Of a DNA stretch of 64,000 nucleotides, positions 14,842 to 24,624 are shown one piece after another (position 1 is the stretch's first letter; every line of letters starts with the position of its first letter). The notes beneath the pieces are model-generated. The model was not told the origin of the DNA. It ran no database searches and saw only the letters and a program-made list of their open reading frames with translations. Location: assembly GCF_024834045.1 (NCBI RefSeq), contig NZ_JANUXW010000002.1, forward strand, positions 310,001 to 374,000. Reading direction: 5' to 3'. The translations under genes were made by a program, and so were the position numbers. Source of the stretch: Neisseria montereyensis (lineage in GTDB: Bacteria; Pseudomonadota; Gammaproteobacteria; Burkholderiales; Neisseriaceae).

Positions 14842-16728
14842 ATGACAGCGCCTGATATTATTTTTCACAATGCCGATATTACAACATTAAACCGCGGTCA
14901 GCCTACTGCCACTGCAGTTGCTATTAAAGACGGTCGTTTTACTGCCGTTGGCAATGATCAGGATGTTTTGTCCTTGGCTGGAGATGCAACGCGTATTGTA
15001 AACCTGCAAGGACGCAGCGTTTTACCCGGTTTGTTTGATAACCATACACACGTTATCCGTGGCGGCCTTAACTACAATATGGAATTGCGTTGGGATGGTG
15101 TACGTTCTTTGGCGGATGCAATGGCTATGCTCAAAGCACAAGTGGATATTACACCTGCACCGCAATGGGTTCGTGTTGTAGGCGGTTTTACCGAGCATCA
15201 GTTTATTGAGAAACGGTTGCCTACATTGGAAGAAATTAATGCGATTGCTCCGGATACACCGGTTTTTATCCTCCATTTGTATGATCGTGCCTTATTAAAT
15301 GCTGCGGCTTTGCGTGTGGTCGGCTACACTAAAGATACCCCAGAGCCTCCGGGGGGTGAAATAAAACGTGATAGTAACGGTAATCCCATCGGTTTATTGT
15401 TGGCCAAACCTAATGCAGGTATTTTATATGCAACTTTGGCTAAAGGCCCGAAACTGCCGTTTGACTATCAGGTGAATTCAACCCGTCATTTTATGCGGGA
15501 GTTAAACCGCTTGGGTGTAACCGGTATTATTGATGCAGGTGGTGGTTCTCAAAACTATCCGGATGATTATGAGGTTATCCAAAAACTAGCCGATGAAAAT
15601 CAATTAACCGTGCGCATCGCTTATAACTTGTTTACACAAAAACCGAAAGAAGAAAAAGAAGATTTTCTGAATTGGACCTCTTCGGTTAAATATAAACAAG
15701 GCGATGATTATTTCAGACATAACGGTGCCGGTGAAATGTTGGTGTACTCTGCGGCCGACTTTGAAGATTTCCGTCAACCGCGTCCTGAAATGCCGCCTGA
15801 AATGGAAGGAGATCTTGAAGAAGTTGTCCGTATTCTTGCTCAAAACAAATGGCCGTGGCGTTTACATGCGACTTATGATGAAACCATCAGTCGAGCATTA
15901 GATGTATTTGAAAAAGTAAACCGTGATATTCCGCTTGATGGTATTCATTGGTTCTTTGACCATGCTGAAACGATTACACAAAAAAATATTGACCGTATTG
16001 CCGAATTAGGTGGTGGTATTGCTGTACAACACCGTATGGCTTATCAGGGTGAATATTTTGCCGAGCGCTATGGTGCCGCTGCTGCAGAACATACGCCGCC
16101 TATCAAACGCATGTTAGATAGTGGTGTGAAAGTTTCTGCAGGTACGGATGCGACGCGTGTAGCTTCCTACAATCCGTGGGTATCATTGGCATGGTTGATT
16201 AGCGGTAAAACCGTAGGTGGTATGAAGCTTTATCCGCAAGCCAATTTGCTTGACCGTGAAACTGCTTTGCGCATGTGGACCGAGAATGTTACTTGGTTCT
16301 CCAATGAAGAAGGTAGCCGCGGTCGCATTGAAGTGGGACATTTGGCAGATATGATTGTGCCGAATAAAGACTTCTTCACTGTTCCGGAAGATGAAATTCC
16401 TTTCATGACTTCGGATTTAACCGTTGTCGGCGGTCGTATTGTTTACGGCGCAGGCATCTTTGCCGATTTCGATACACCGTTGCCACCGGCTATGCCTGAT
16501 TGGTCTCCGGTGAATAAATACCGTGGCTATGCCGCTTGGGGTGACCCTAAAGGCGCAGGTAAAAACTCATTGGCTCCGATGCGCCAACAAGCGATTGCTT
16601 CTTGTGGTTGCTCAAATGCCTGCGGTTTACATGGCCATGACCATGCCCGTGCTTGGGCATCTAATGCGCCGGTATCCGATTTGCAAGGATTTTTCGGTGC
16701 TTTAGGCTGCTCTTGCTGGGCCGTGTAA
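14842..16728 (+). CDS. Amidohydrolase (YtcJ-like) with Cys/His-rich C-terminal tail
   Basis: Metal-dependent amidohydrolase of 628 residues. Key elements: beta-sandwich start PDIIFHNADITTLNRGQPTA, the metal-binding HxH at His68/His70 in LFDNHTHV, further site residues in WRLHATYDET, HWFFDHAE and SAGTDATR, and a closing beta-sandwich with GRIEVGHLADMIV. Beyond the usual fold, the last 40 residues carry Cys588, Cys590, Cys594, His597, His599, His601, Cys623 and Cys625 (CGCSNACGLHGHDH and GCSCW), which looks like a second metal or redox site; I recall similar tails in related proteins of other proteobacteria. No signal peptide. AAGGAA precedes the start. Substrate unknown. A DUS terminator follows. 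Confidence 0.86.
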   Translation: MTAPDIIFHNADITTLNRGQPTATAVAIKDGRFTAVGNDQDVLSLAGDATRIVNLQGRSVLPGLFDNHTHVIRGGLNYNMELRWDGVRSLADAMAMLKAQVDITPAPQWVRVVGGFTEHQFIEKRLPTLEEINAIAPDTPVFILHLYDRALLNAAALRVVGYTKDTPEPPGGEIKRDSNGNPIGLLLAKPNAGILYATLAKGPKLPFDYQVNSTRHFMRELNRLGVTGIIDAGGGSQNYPDDYEVIQKLADENQLTVRIAYNLFTQKPKEEKEDFLNWTSSVKYKQGDDYFRHNGAGEMLVYSAADFEDFRQPRPEMPPEMEGDLEEVVRILAQNKWPWRLHATYDETISRALDVFEKVNRDIPLDGIHWFFDHAETITQKNIDRIAELGGGIAVQHRMAYQGEYFAERYGAAAAEHTPPIKRMLDSGVKVSAGTDATRVASYNPWVSLAWLISGKTVGGMKLYPQANLLDRETALRMWTENVTWFSNEEGSRGRIEVGHLADMIVPNKDFFTVPEDEIPFMTSDLTVVGGRIVYGAGIFADFDTPLPPAMPDWSPVNKYRGYAAWGDPKGAGKNSLAPMRQQAIASCGCSNACGLHGHDHARAWASNAPVSDLQGFFGALGCSCWAV

Positions 16729-16780
16729 AAAAGCCGGATTAAAGATTGTACTTTCATCTATCCATTAGGATAATGTTCAG

Positions 16781-16807
16781 AGGCCGTCTGAATGTTTCAG
16801 ACGGCCT
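16781..16807 (+). terminator. Paired DUS terminator after the amidohydrolase gene
   Basis: Two 12-base DUS copies AGGCCGTCTGAA head to head (16781-16792, 16796-16807) with a 3-base loop, followed by TTTAAAT. Confidence 0.8.
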
Positions 16808-16873
16808 TTAAATCTAATAACGGGTTAATGTTTTTAATTAACGATTAATAATAAATAATAAGGAATTCAAATC

Positions 16874-17776
16874 ATGAATATTGAGAAATTTACTGCCCAT
16901 GTGAAAGATGTCGGCGGCATTCCGGTTAATCGCTTATTGCCGCAGAGAAGCCGTCGCACCGTTGGGGCTTGGTGCTTTCTTGACCATATCGGCCCTGCCG
17001 AATTCGGCCCGGACGATGCCGGTATGCAAGTAGGCGCGCACCCGCATATCAATCTGCAAACTTTCACTTGGATGTTAGACGGTCACCAGTGGCATAGAGA
17101 TAGTTTGGGTAACCGTCAGATGGTATCACCTAAGCAGGTTAGCCTGATGACTGCCGGTACGGGTGACAATCGGGGCATCAGCCATACCGAACAATCTGTA
17201 GAAGGTGAAAAATCTATGCATGCGGTGCAATTTTGGATTGCTTTGCCGCTAAATAAAGAAATTGAGCCGGGCTTCAATCATTATGAGGAATTACCACAAT
17301 GGAGCAAAGACGGCGTTGATTATATTGTGACAACGGGTACCTTTGACGGCCATACCGCACCTACGAAACAGCATAGCCCGTTAGTCGGTGTAGATATGAC
17401 TTTTAATGATGCCAAAACCATTGAAGTGCCTCTTGAAGCAGGTTGGGAATATGGCATTTTCGTGATTAAAGGGCAGGTTAACGGTAATGATGAGCAAGTT
17501 ACTCCTGAAGAGTTATTGGTCTTCAGCGAAACCCAAGCTGGCGATGTGATTCGTATTGAGGCTGAAGCCGGTTCGCATATTATTTTAATCGGTGGCGAGC
17601 CTTTGCCTCATAAAACAATATTCTGGTGGAACTTTATCAGTGATAATCCGGAGTCTTTAAGAAAAGGTGTCGCCGATTGGAATAATAAACATCCGCGTTT
17701 TGGTGATATCGACTTAACAGGCACTCCATTAACACGTTTGGTTTCACCTGAAGCTCCTGAAACGCTAAGATCTTGA
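16874..17776 (+). CDS. Pirin family protein, larger paralogue
   Basis: Second pirin, 300 residues, from a different subgroup than the first. The cupin metal site reads AHPHINLQTFTW (His-X-His) and ISHTEQS (His and Glu); RRTVGAWCFLDHIGPAEFGP, MQVGAHPHINL and WFWIALP-type segments mark the family. AAGGAATT lies ahead of the ATG. It is separated from the amidohydrolase gene by a DUS terminator, so it may have its own promoter in 16808-16873. Probably cytoplasmic; enzyme activity is inferred from homologues only. Confidence 0.9.
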   Translation: MNIEKFTAHVKDVGGIPVNRLLPQRSRRTVGAWCFLDHIGPAEFGPDDAGMQVGAHPHINLQTFTWMLDGHQWHRDSLGNRQMVSPKQVSLMTAGTGDNRGISHTEQSVEGEKSMHAVQFWIALPLNKEIEPGFNHYEELPQWSKDGVDYIVTTGTFDGHTAPTKQHSPLVGVDMTFNDAKTIEVPLEAGWEYGIFVIKGQVNGNDEQVTPEELLVFSETQAGDVIRIEAEAGSHIILIGGEPLPHKTIFWWNFISDNPESLRKGVADWNNKHPRFGDIDLTGTPLTRLVSPEAPETLRS

Positions 17777-17807
17777 GAAAGTAATTCAATATATTAGATT
17801 GTTTGGA

Positions 17808-17843
17808 TGAAGCCGCTAAAGAAATTTTTCTTTAGCGGCTTCA
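17808..17843 (+). terminator. Terminator after the second pirin gene
   Basis: Perfect 17-bp inverted repeat (17808-17824, 17827-17843) built on AGCCGCTAAAG, with an A/T-rich apex. Not DUS-based. Confidence 0.75.
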
Positions 17844-17887
17844 TAAAAGGTAACCGGATTGCTTATATGAAAACTCAGTTATCTTTT

Positions 17888-17917
17888 ACAGGAATACAGG
17901 ATACAGGAATACAGGAA
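17888..17917. repeat. Short tandem repeat of a 15-base unit
   Basis: ACAGGAATACAGG occurs twice (17888-17900, 17903-17915) with period 15. It lies between two terminators and has no evident role. Confidence 0.6.
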
Positions 17918-17924
17918 AATTTTG

Positions 17925-17975
17925 GCCAGACAATAAAAAATCCCAAGATATGATTTCTTGGGATTTTTTATTGTC

Positions 17976-17979
<4 letters not shown>
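17925..17979 (-). terminator. Long hairpin terminator of the tRNA-Ser pair
   Basis: Perfect 24-bp inverted repeat (17925-17948, 17956-17979) with a 7-base loop. On the minus strand the inner part gives AATCCCAAGA, loop, then TCTTGGGATTTTTT, a standard terminator for the upstream tRNA genes. The outer arm reaches into the CCA end of the tRNA at 17976. Confidence 0.8.
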
Positions 17980-18066
<87 letters not shown>

Positions 18067-18093
18067 ATAACATAAAATAACAGCAATCAAGAT

Positions 18094-18184
<91 letters not shown>

Positions 18185-18265
18185 GTTTCTTGAAAGCGGG
18201 GATAGTAACGGAAAAATGGCCGATTGCCAAGCTTTTTAGCAGATTGGCAGATTAATTTTTTGTTT

Positions 18266-19045
18266 TTATTTGGATTGTTCTTGGCGTAAAAATACCCATT
18301 CGTTTTTATTGGATGCCGCATCATTAAACGCATAACCTTCATAATCAAAATCTTTGAGCTGTTCGGCCTCGCTAATATTGTGTTCGGCAGCATAACGCAC
18401 CATCAAACCGCGCGCTCTTTTGGCATAGAAGCTGATGATTTTATATTTGCCGTTTTTTTCATCTTTGAAGATAGGGGTAATCAAACGGGCATTGAGTTTA
18501 TTGGGGCGGACGGCTTTAAAATATTCTTGGGAAGCAAGATTGATTAGGGTGTTGTCCCCTAAGTCGGCTAAGGTTTTATTCAGCAGGTCGGTAATGCGGT
18601 TATCCCAAAATTCATACAGGTTTTTACCGCGGGCATTGGCAAAGGCAGTACCCATTTCCAAGCGGTAGGGCTGCATCAGATCCAGCGGGCGGAGCAGACC
18701 GTACAGGCCGGAAAGCAGGCGTACATGGGTTTGTAGGTAGTTCACGGCCTGCTGGTTTAATGAGGGCGCATCCAAGCCTTCGTAAACGTCGCCGTTAAAC
18801 ATATAAACCGCCTGTTTAGCGTTTTCCGGTGTGAAAGGCGTATGCCAAACAGTATTGCGTTCAGCATTGAGCAGGGCGATTTTATCGGAAACGTGCATAA
18901 GCTCGGCAAGCTGTTGCGGCGATAATAAACGCACTTCTTCCATCAGTTTTTCCGCCTGATCGAGTAAATCGGGGAGGGTGTATTCGGAAACAGGTGCGGG
19001 GTCTTTTTCGTTGAGGTTTTTGGCGGGGGATAAGATAAATAACAT
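18266..19045 (-). CDS. yaaA: Peroxide stress protein YaaA (DUF328)
   Basis: A 259-residue cytoplasmic protein of the YaaA family, which in E. coli limits unincorporated iron and DNA damage during peroxide stress. The family opening [14 protein letters not shown] sets the start at 19045; the frame is open 21 codons further upstream, but those codons match nothing. Other marks: [47 protein letters not shown] and the C-terminal [13 protein letters not shown]. It ends 80 bases before the tRNA-Ser pair, same direction. Confidence 0.92.
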   Translation of the reverse strand: MLFILSPAKNLNEKDPAPVSEYTLPDLLDQAEKLMEEVRLLSPQQLAELMHVSDKIALLNAERNTVWHTPFTPENAKQAVYMFNGDVYEGLDAPSLNQQAVNYLQTHVRLLSGLYGLLRPLDLMQPYRLEMGTAFANARGKNLYEFWDNRITDLLNKTLADLGDNTLINLASQEYFKAVRPNKLNARLITPIFKDEKNGKYKIISFYAKRARGLMVRYAAEHNISEAEQLKDFDYEGYAFNDAASNKNEWVFLRQEQSK

Positions 19046-19174
19046 ATCGGTTGATTGGTGGAATGTTGGGAATATGATTACTTTAGTTTGCCGTGCGTGG
19101 TTTGGCAAGACCGAATAGATTGGGATATTTTATTGAAATCATTTTAAAGTGTTGAATGGTGAATATAATCTATG

Positions 19175-19203
19175 AGGCCGTCTGAAAATCTTTCAGACGG
19201 CCT
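19175..19203 (-). terminator. Paired DUS terminator between yaaA and rarA
   Basis: Thirteen-base arms (19175-19187, 19191-19203) around ATC. It follows rarA on the minus strand. Confidence 0.8.
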
Positions 19204-19211
19204 ATTGTGAT

Positions 19212-20519
19212 TTAAGATGTTGACGATTCATCATCAAGCTGCTTCAGCCATGCCAGTTTTTCGCCGATTTTGATTTCCAAACCGCGTGGAACGGGCCGGT
19301 AAAAATCGGGTTCGGGCAGGCCGTCCGGCATATAGGTTTCGCCGGCGGCATAGGCGTTGGGCTCGTCATGGGCATAGCGATAGGCTTTGCCATAGCCCAA
19401 TTCTTTCATGAGTTTGGTGGGTGCGTTGCGTAAATGTACGGGTACTTCGTCGCTGGCGTGTTCTTTAACGAATGCACGCATTTCGTTATAGGCACGGTAT
19501 CCGGCATTGGATTTTGCGGCCGCAGCCAGATACAGCACGGCTTGGGCGAGTGCCAGCTCGCCTTCGGGTGAACCGAGGCGTTCGTATGTGGTGGCGGCAT
19601 CATTGGCGATTTGCATGGCGCGGGGGTCGGCCAAGCCGATGTCTTCCCAAGCCATGCGCACGATACGGCGGGAAAGGTAATGCGGATCGGCACCGCCATC
19701 GAGCATGCGGCAGAGCCAGTATAAGGCGGCATTGGGGTGGGAGCCGCGAACGGATGTGTGCAGCGCGGAAATCTGGTTATAAAAACTTTCGCCGCCCTTA
19801 TCGAAACGGCGGATTTGGGTGCCTAGGCTTTCGGCTAAAAATTCGGGGGTAAGTGTTTTTGTGTTTTGGGTGTCGGCCGCACGCAATAATTGTTCAAGCA
19901 GGTTTAGCAGGCGGCGGGCATCGCCGTCGGCGGTATTGATAAGTAGTGTTTGCGCGTCATCGGTCAGGCTGAAGCCGTTGTATTCTGGTAGGGCGAATAC
20001 TTTGTTTATCAGCGTTTTTAGGTCTTCGTTGCTTAAGGGTTGTAAAACATAAACTTGGGCGCGGCTGAGTAGGGCGGGATTGACTTCAAACGAGGGGTTC
20101 TCGGTGGTGGCACCGATAAAGGTAAGCAGGCCGCTTTCCACATAGGGTAAGAACGCATCTTGTTGCGCTTTGTTGAAACGGTGGACTTCATCGACAAATA
20201 AAATCGTGGCGCGACCTTGTTGCAAGGCTATTTGCGCTTTATCGATGGCTTCGCGAATATCTTTGACACCGGAAAAAACGGCGGAAACGGGCAGGAATTG
20301 GGCATTGAAACTTTGGGCAAGAATTCTCGCCAAAGTGGTTTTACCCACACCCGGCGGCCCCCACAACAGCATAGAATGGGGTTTGCCACCGTCAACGGCG
20401 ACACGCAGCGGTTTGCCGGCACCGATTAAATGCTGTTGTCCGACCACTTCGTCAAGCGTGTGGGGGCGCAGGCGTTCGGCCAGTGGGGCATCGGGTTCGC
20501 GGGTAAACAAATCAGGCAT
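19212..20519 (-). CDS. rarA: Replication-associated recombination protein A (AAA+ ATPase)
   Basis: RarA/MgsA, a clamp-loader-like AAA+ ATPase acting at stalled replication forks. The 435-residue product is of normal length: DEVVGQQHLIG at the start, Walker A GPPGVGKTT, Walker B ILFVDEVHRFNK, sensor TTENPSFEVNPALLSR (a trinucleotide-repair-like arginine finger region) and the C-terminal MgsA domain (YWLCRMLDGGADPHYLSRR, RNAPTKLMKELGYGK). A DUS lies just upstream of the start (20536-20547). Confidence 0.94.
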   Translation of the reverse strand: MPDLFTREPDAPLAERLRPHTLDEVVGQQHLIGAGKPLRVAVDGGKPHSMLLWGPPGVGKTTLARILAQSFNAQFLPVSAVFSGVKDIREAIDKAQIALQQGRATILFVDEVHRFNKAQQDAFLPYVESGLLTFIGATTENPSFEVNPALLSRAQVYVLQPLSNEDLKTLINKVFALPEYNGFSLTDDAQTLLINTADGDARRLLNLLEQLLRAADTQNTKTLTPEFLAESLGTQIRRFDKGGESFYNQISALHTSVRGSHPNAALYWLCRMLDGGADPHYLSRRIVRMAWEDIGLADPRAMQIANDAATTYERLGSPEGELALAQAVLYLAAAAKSNAGYRAYNEMRAFVKEHASDEVPVHLRNAPTKLMKELGYGKAYRYAHDEPNAYAAGETYMPDGLPEPDFYRPVPRGLEIKIGEKLAWLKQLDDESSTS

Positions 20520-20783
20520 GGCGGCAGCTTTCGTTTCAGACGGCTTATATTATATAGTGAATGAATCATTGGTATATATTGTATTGTAGGATATGATGTT
20601 TTTGTTTTGAGCGTAAGACCAACGAAGTTTATTATCAATAATGTGTCAGTAGCGGCATGATGTTGTACAATAATATCCGTTTATTTTCAGACGGCCTGCG
20701 GATATGGGCAACAGCAGGGTAACAATATACTGAACACTGAACAGATACGTTTTTATTGCGTTTATTAAAGGATGAAATAGAAT

Positions 20784-21140
20784 ATGAAAAAAATAACAGT
20801 AGCCGCTTTAGCGTTATTATTAGCAGCATGTGCGGCCGATGGCGGCTTGAATACGGGCGCCGGCGGAATGGGGCAGTCGCTGATTAAAGCGGCGGTTGAC
20901 AACCAATGCCGTACCGAGCTGAATAACCGCAACGAATGGCGTTTGGCTGCTTTGGCCATGTCGGCAGAACAGCAGCGGGACTGGGAAAATAAAATTTGCG
21001 GGTGTGCCAGTGAAGAAGTACCTAATCAGGTAACCGCCAACGAATTATTGCAGGCATTGAATCCGGCCACCCGTCCGCAGGCAGTCGCGTCGGTAACGTC
21101 AAAAACCGTGAATGCTTGCGTGAAGCGTTTATTTAATTGA
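20784..21140 (+). CDS. Small lipoprotein, conserved hypothetical
   Basis: A 118-residue product with a lipoprotein signal (MKKITVAALALLLAAC; lipobox LAAC, lipidated Cys16). The mature part is mostly helical with four further cysteines (DNQCR, KICGCAS, NACVK) that could form disulphides in the periplasm. AAAGGATGA precedes the start. No domain is recognised. A paired DUS terminator follows, before thrC. Confidence 0.75.
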   Translation: MKKITVAALALLLAACAADGGLNTGAGGMGQSLIKAAVDNQCRTELNNRNEWRLAALAMSAEQQRDWENKICGCASEEVPNQVTANELLQALNPATRPQAVASVTSKTVNACVKRLFN

Positions 21141-21145
21141 TTTTT

Positions 21146-21182
21146 TTTCAGACGGCCTGTGTTGACAACAGGCCGTCTGAAA
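21146..21182 (+). terminator. Tail-to-tail DUS hairpin before thrC
   Basis: Arms 21146-21160 and 21168-21182, 15 bp, with a 7-base loop. Here the two DUS copies point outward rather than inward, the opposite of most pairs in the window. Confidence 0.75.
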
Positions 21183-21222
21183 ATATGATTTGAACAACTT
21201 ATAAGCATTAAGAAAAATAACC

Positions 21223-22635
21223 ATGAAATATATCAGCACACGCGGCGCGACCGCACATAAAACATTTAGTGAAGTTTTATTGATGGGATTGGCACCCGAC
21301 GGCGGTTTGATGTTGCCGGAAAGCTATCCGCAAATCAGCGGGGAAACCTTGGCGCAATGGCGCGGCCTGAGTTATCCGGAGTTGGCCTTTGAAATTATGA
21401 GCCTGTTTATCAGCGATATTCCGGCCGATGATTTACGCGATATTATCAACCGTACTTATACCGCCGAAGTATTCGGCAGTGCCGATGTTACGCCGGTGCG
21501 CACACTTTCAGACGGCCTTAAAATCCAAGCCCTGTCCAACGGTCCGACTTTGGCCTTTAAAGATATGGCGATGCAGTTTTTGGGTAATATGTTTGAATAT
21601 GTGTTGGATAAAGAAGGTAAACAGTTGAATATTCTCGGTGCCACCAGCGGTGATACCGGTTCGGCGGCCGAATATGCTTTACGCGGCAAAAAAGGCATTC
21701 ATGTGTTTATGCTGTCACCCGAAGGCAAAATGAGTGCGTTCCAGCGCGCGCAGATGTATAGCCTGCAAGATGACAATATTCACAATATCGCGGTAAAAGG
21801 CATGTTTGACGACTGTCAGGATATTGTTAAAGCCGTGCAGAGTGATATGTCTTTTAAAGAGCAATACCATATCGGCACCGTGAATTCCATCAACTGGGGG
21901 CGCATTGTGGCGCAAGTGGTGTATTACTTTGCCGGTTATTTCCGTGCGACGGAAAACAATGAACAGAAAATCAGTTTCTGCGTGCCCAGCGGTAATTTCG
22001 GTAATGTTTGTGCCGGCCATATCGCACGGATGATGGGTCTGCCTATTCACCGCCTGATTGTGGCAACCAATGAAAACGATGTATTAGACGAGTTTTTTAA
22101 AACGGGTATTTATCGCCCGCGTACAGCCGAGCACACGATGGTTACGTCTAGCCCGTCGATGGATATTTCCAAAGCTTCTAATTTCGAGCGTTTTATTTTT
22201 GATGTTACCGAAAGAGATGCCGACCAGATTCAGGTGTTATGGGCGGAAGTGGCTGCCGGTAACGGTTTTGATTTAAGTCTGTCGTTGGAAAAAATACAGG
22301 CGCAATATGGTTTTGTGTCCGGCAAAAGCCTGCATACCGACCGTTTGCAAATGATTGCCGAAGTGTATGGTACGGATCATGAATTAATCGACCCGCATAC
22401 GGCGGATGGTGTCAAAGTTGCCCGTGAAGTACGTCAGCAGGATGAAGTCATTGTTTGTTTGGAAACGGCATTGGCGGCTAAGTTTGAAGATACCATCAAG
22501 GAAGCGGTCGGTGATGTGAATATCCCCCGTCCGGCTGCTTTGGAAAATCTCGAAACCTTGCCGCAGCGGGTTGAAGTGGTGCCGCATAATGCGGATATTG
22601 TTAAAATGATTATCCGTGAAACCTTAGACAAATAA
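21223..22635 (+). CDS. thrC: Threonine synthase
   Basis: PLP enzyme making threonine from O-phosphohomoserine. The 470-residue protein is of the longer (bacterial/fungal class) type: MKYISTRGA, GLAPDGGLMLPE, the PLP lysine in GPTLAFKDMAMQFLG, the phosphate cradle ILGATSGDTGSAAEYA and VPSGNFGNVCAGHIA. A DUS (TTCAGACGGCC) lies in frame at about 21508-21519. Monocistronic between two DUS terminators. Confidence 0.95.
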   Translation: MKYISTRGATAHKTFSEVLLMGLAPDGGLMLPESYPQISGETLAQWRGLSYPELAFEIMSLFISDIPADDLRDIINRTYTAEVFGSADVTPVRTLSDGLKIQALSNGPTLAFKDMAMQFLGNMFEYVLDKEGKQLNILGATSGDTGSAAEYALRGKKGIHVFMLSPEGKMSAFQRAQMYSLQDDNIHNIAVKGMFDDCQDIVKAVQSDMSFKEQYHIGTVNSINWGRIVAQVVYYFAGYFRATENNEQKISFCVPSGNFGNVCAGHIARMMGLPIHRLIVATNENDVLDEFFKTGIYRPRTAEHTMVTSSPSMDISKASNFERFIFDVTERDADQIQVLWAEVAAGNGFDLSLSLEKIQAQYGFVSGKSLHTDRLQMIAEVYGTDHELIDPHTADGVKVAREVRQQDEVIVCLETALAAKFEDTIKEAVGDVNIPRPAALENLETLPQRVEVVPHNADIVKMIIRETLDK

Positions 22636-22640
22636 AAGAT

Positions 22641-22680
22641 ATCGAAGGCCGTCTGAAATATTATTCAGACGGCCTTCGAT
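22641..22680 (+). terminator. Paired DUS terminator after thrC
   Basis: Perfect 17-bp arms (22641-22657, 22664-22680), six-base loop, DUS core AAGGCCGTCTGAA. Confidence 0.85.
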
Positions 22681-22760
22681 GGTTTGTTATCTTCTGTAAA
22701 CGTTGTGATGAGAAGTATTTTTGTTTACAATCGCAAGTTTGCGCCCATTGGCGGAGTGAT

Positions 22761-24554
22761 ATGCAAAACCCATCACGAGATAAAACGAATTGGACGCTCT
22801 ATAAGCGTTTATTCGGCTATCTTAAAGATTATTTAAAAATTTTTATAGCTGCCGTTGTGTCTATGTTGATTGTAGCCGCAACGATGCCGGCATTCGGCTA
22901 TCTGCTCAAACCTTTGATCAATGAAGGCTTTGTTGATAAAAACATGCAGAAGATGGTTTGGCTGCCTTTAGCGATTATCGGTTTGTTTTTGGTTCGCGGT
23001 ATATTTAACTTTATAAACGAATACAGTACAACCTACCTTTCCGGTCATCTGGTACACCGTATCCGCAGTGAAATGTTTGAAAAAATGATGCATCTGCCTT
23101 CAAACTATTTCAGCCACCATAGCAGCGGGCGGATTTTGTCGCGTATTTTAAACGATGCAGGGTTGATTACCGAAGCCGGTTTTAATGTGATTACGGTGAT
23201 TGCCAAAGACGGTGTCAGCGTTATAGGCTTGCTCGGCCTGTTGTTTTATTTGGATTGGAAGCTGACGCTGATTACATTTATTATCCTGCCCATATTGGCG
23301 GTGAGTATCCATTTTGTCAGCCGCCGTTTGCGCCATCTCTCACAAGCAAACCAGACTTATCTGGGGAAAATGATGCAGGTGCTTAATGAGAGTGTCAATG
23401 GTGTGCGGGTGGTGAAAGTTTACGGTGGTAAACAGTATGAAACCACACGTTTTCAAACCACTTCTACCAATGTTCGCCGAAACAGTGTTAAACAGGCCTC
23501 AGCCAGTGCCATCGGTACGGGTTTTACCCAACTCATGGTTTCGGTTGCATTGGCGCTGATTATATATGTGGCCGCAGGGCAGGCAAGATCTTCCGGATTC
23601 AGTGCCGGTGATTTTATGGCGTTTTTATCCAGCATGATGATGTTGTTTGACCCTCTGCGAAGGATGACCGGAGTAGTGCAGTCGCTTCAACGTGGTTTGG
23701 CCGCAGCGGAAAGTGTATTCGATTTTTTAGATGAGGCGGAAGAAACCAACAGTGGCCTGCAAGTGTTAACAGAAGCTCCGGCAAACATTGAGTTTCACAA
23801 TATTATGTATCGGTATGAGGGTGCCGAGCGCAACAGTCTCAACGGCATCAATCTGACTGTACCGATGGGTAAAGTGGTGGCATTAGTGGGTGCGTCCGGT
23901 AGTGGCAAAACCACCTTGGCCAATATGTTACCCCGTTTTTTCGACCCGATCGAAGGGGAAATTCTTATCGGCGGCACCGATATACGTGAATTTACACTGG
24001 AAAGCCTGCGAGAGCAGATGGCTTTGGTGAGTCAGGATGTCGTGCTGTTTAACGGAACGGTTGCCAGTAATATTGCATATGGCCAAATGAATAAGGCCAG
24101 TGAAGCCGATATTATCCGGGCGGCCAAAGCGGCCAATGCCTGGTCTTTTATCCAAGATATGCCAGAGGGCCTGCAAACGGAAATCGGTGAAAACGGTTTG
24201 AAACTATCCGGTGGCCAACGTCAGCGTTTGGCGATTGCGCGGGCGATTTTAAAAGATGCACCGGTATTGATTTTGGATGAGGCAACCAGTGCTTTGGACA
24301 GCGAATCCGAACGTTTGGTACAGGCCGCATTGGAAAACTTGATGCAGAACCGCACCACTATTGTGATTGCACACCGTCTTTCCACCATAGAAAAAGCCGA
24401 TAATATCGTGGTGATGCATGAAGGGCGTATTATCGAGCAGGGCACTCATGCTGAATTGATAGCAAAAGGCGGCCGCTATGCTGATTTACACAAGTTACAA
24501 TTTGCTTTTGATCAGGAAGATCCCGACCGTGCAGCAACGGCAGCGGCCACCTGA
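22761..24554 (+). CDS. msbA: Lipid A export ATP-binding/permease
   Basis: Homodimeric ABC exporter that flips lipid A-core across the inner membrane. The 597-residue half-transporter has six N-terminal membrane helices (to about residue 320) and a nucleotide-binding domain with Walker A GASGSGKTTL, signature LSGGQRQRLAIARAIL, Walker B VLILDEATSALD and switch histidine in IAHRLSTIE. A Q-loop SQDVVLFNGTVASNIAYG is typical of MsbA. Start ATG 22761 follows GGAG at about 22751-22754. Confidence 0.92.
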   Translation: MQNPSRDKTNWTLYKRLFGYLKDYLKIFIAAVVSMLIVAATMPAFGYLLKPLINEGFVDKNMQKMVWLPLAIIGLFLVRGIFNFINEYSTTYLSGHLVHRIRSEMFEKMMHLPSNYFSHHSSGRILSRILNDAGLITEAGFNVITVIAKDGVSVIGLLGLLFYLDWKLTLITFIILPILAVSIHFVSRRLRHLSQANQTYLGKMMQVLNESVNGVRVVKVYGGKQYETTRFQTTSTNVRRNSVKQASASAIGTGFTQLMVSVALALIIYVAAGQARSSGFSAGDFMAFLSSMMMLFDPLRRMTGVVQSLQRGLAAAESVFDFLDEAEETNSGLQVLTEAPANIEFHNIMYRYEGAERNSLNGINLTVPMGKVVALVGASGSGKTTLANMLPRFFDPIEGEILIGGTDIREFTLESLREQMALVSQDVVLFNGTVASNIAYGQMNKASEADIIRAAKAANAWSFIQDMPEGLQTEIGENGLKLSGGQRQRLAIARAILKDAPVLILDEATSALDSESERLVQAALENLMQNRTTIVIAHRLSTIEKADNIVVMHEGRIIEQGTHAELIAKGGRYADLHKLQFAFDQEDPDRAATAAAT

Positions 24555-24561
24555 TTTATGT

Positions 24562-24596
24562 TTTCAGACGGCTTTCTGCTTGTTCAGACGGCCTTT
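24562..24596. repeat. Two DUS copies in direct orientation
   Basis: TTCAGACGGC occurs at about 24563 and 24583 in the same direction, so this pair cannot form the usual hairpin. It lies between msbA and fpr. Confidence 0.7.
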
Positions 24597-24624
24597 CTAT
24601 TTCCAATTATGTTAGGAACCGATA

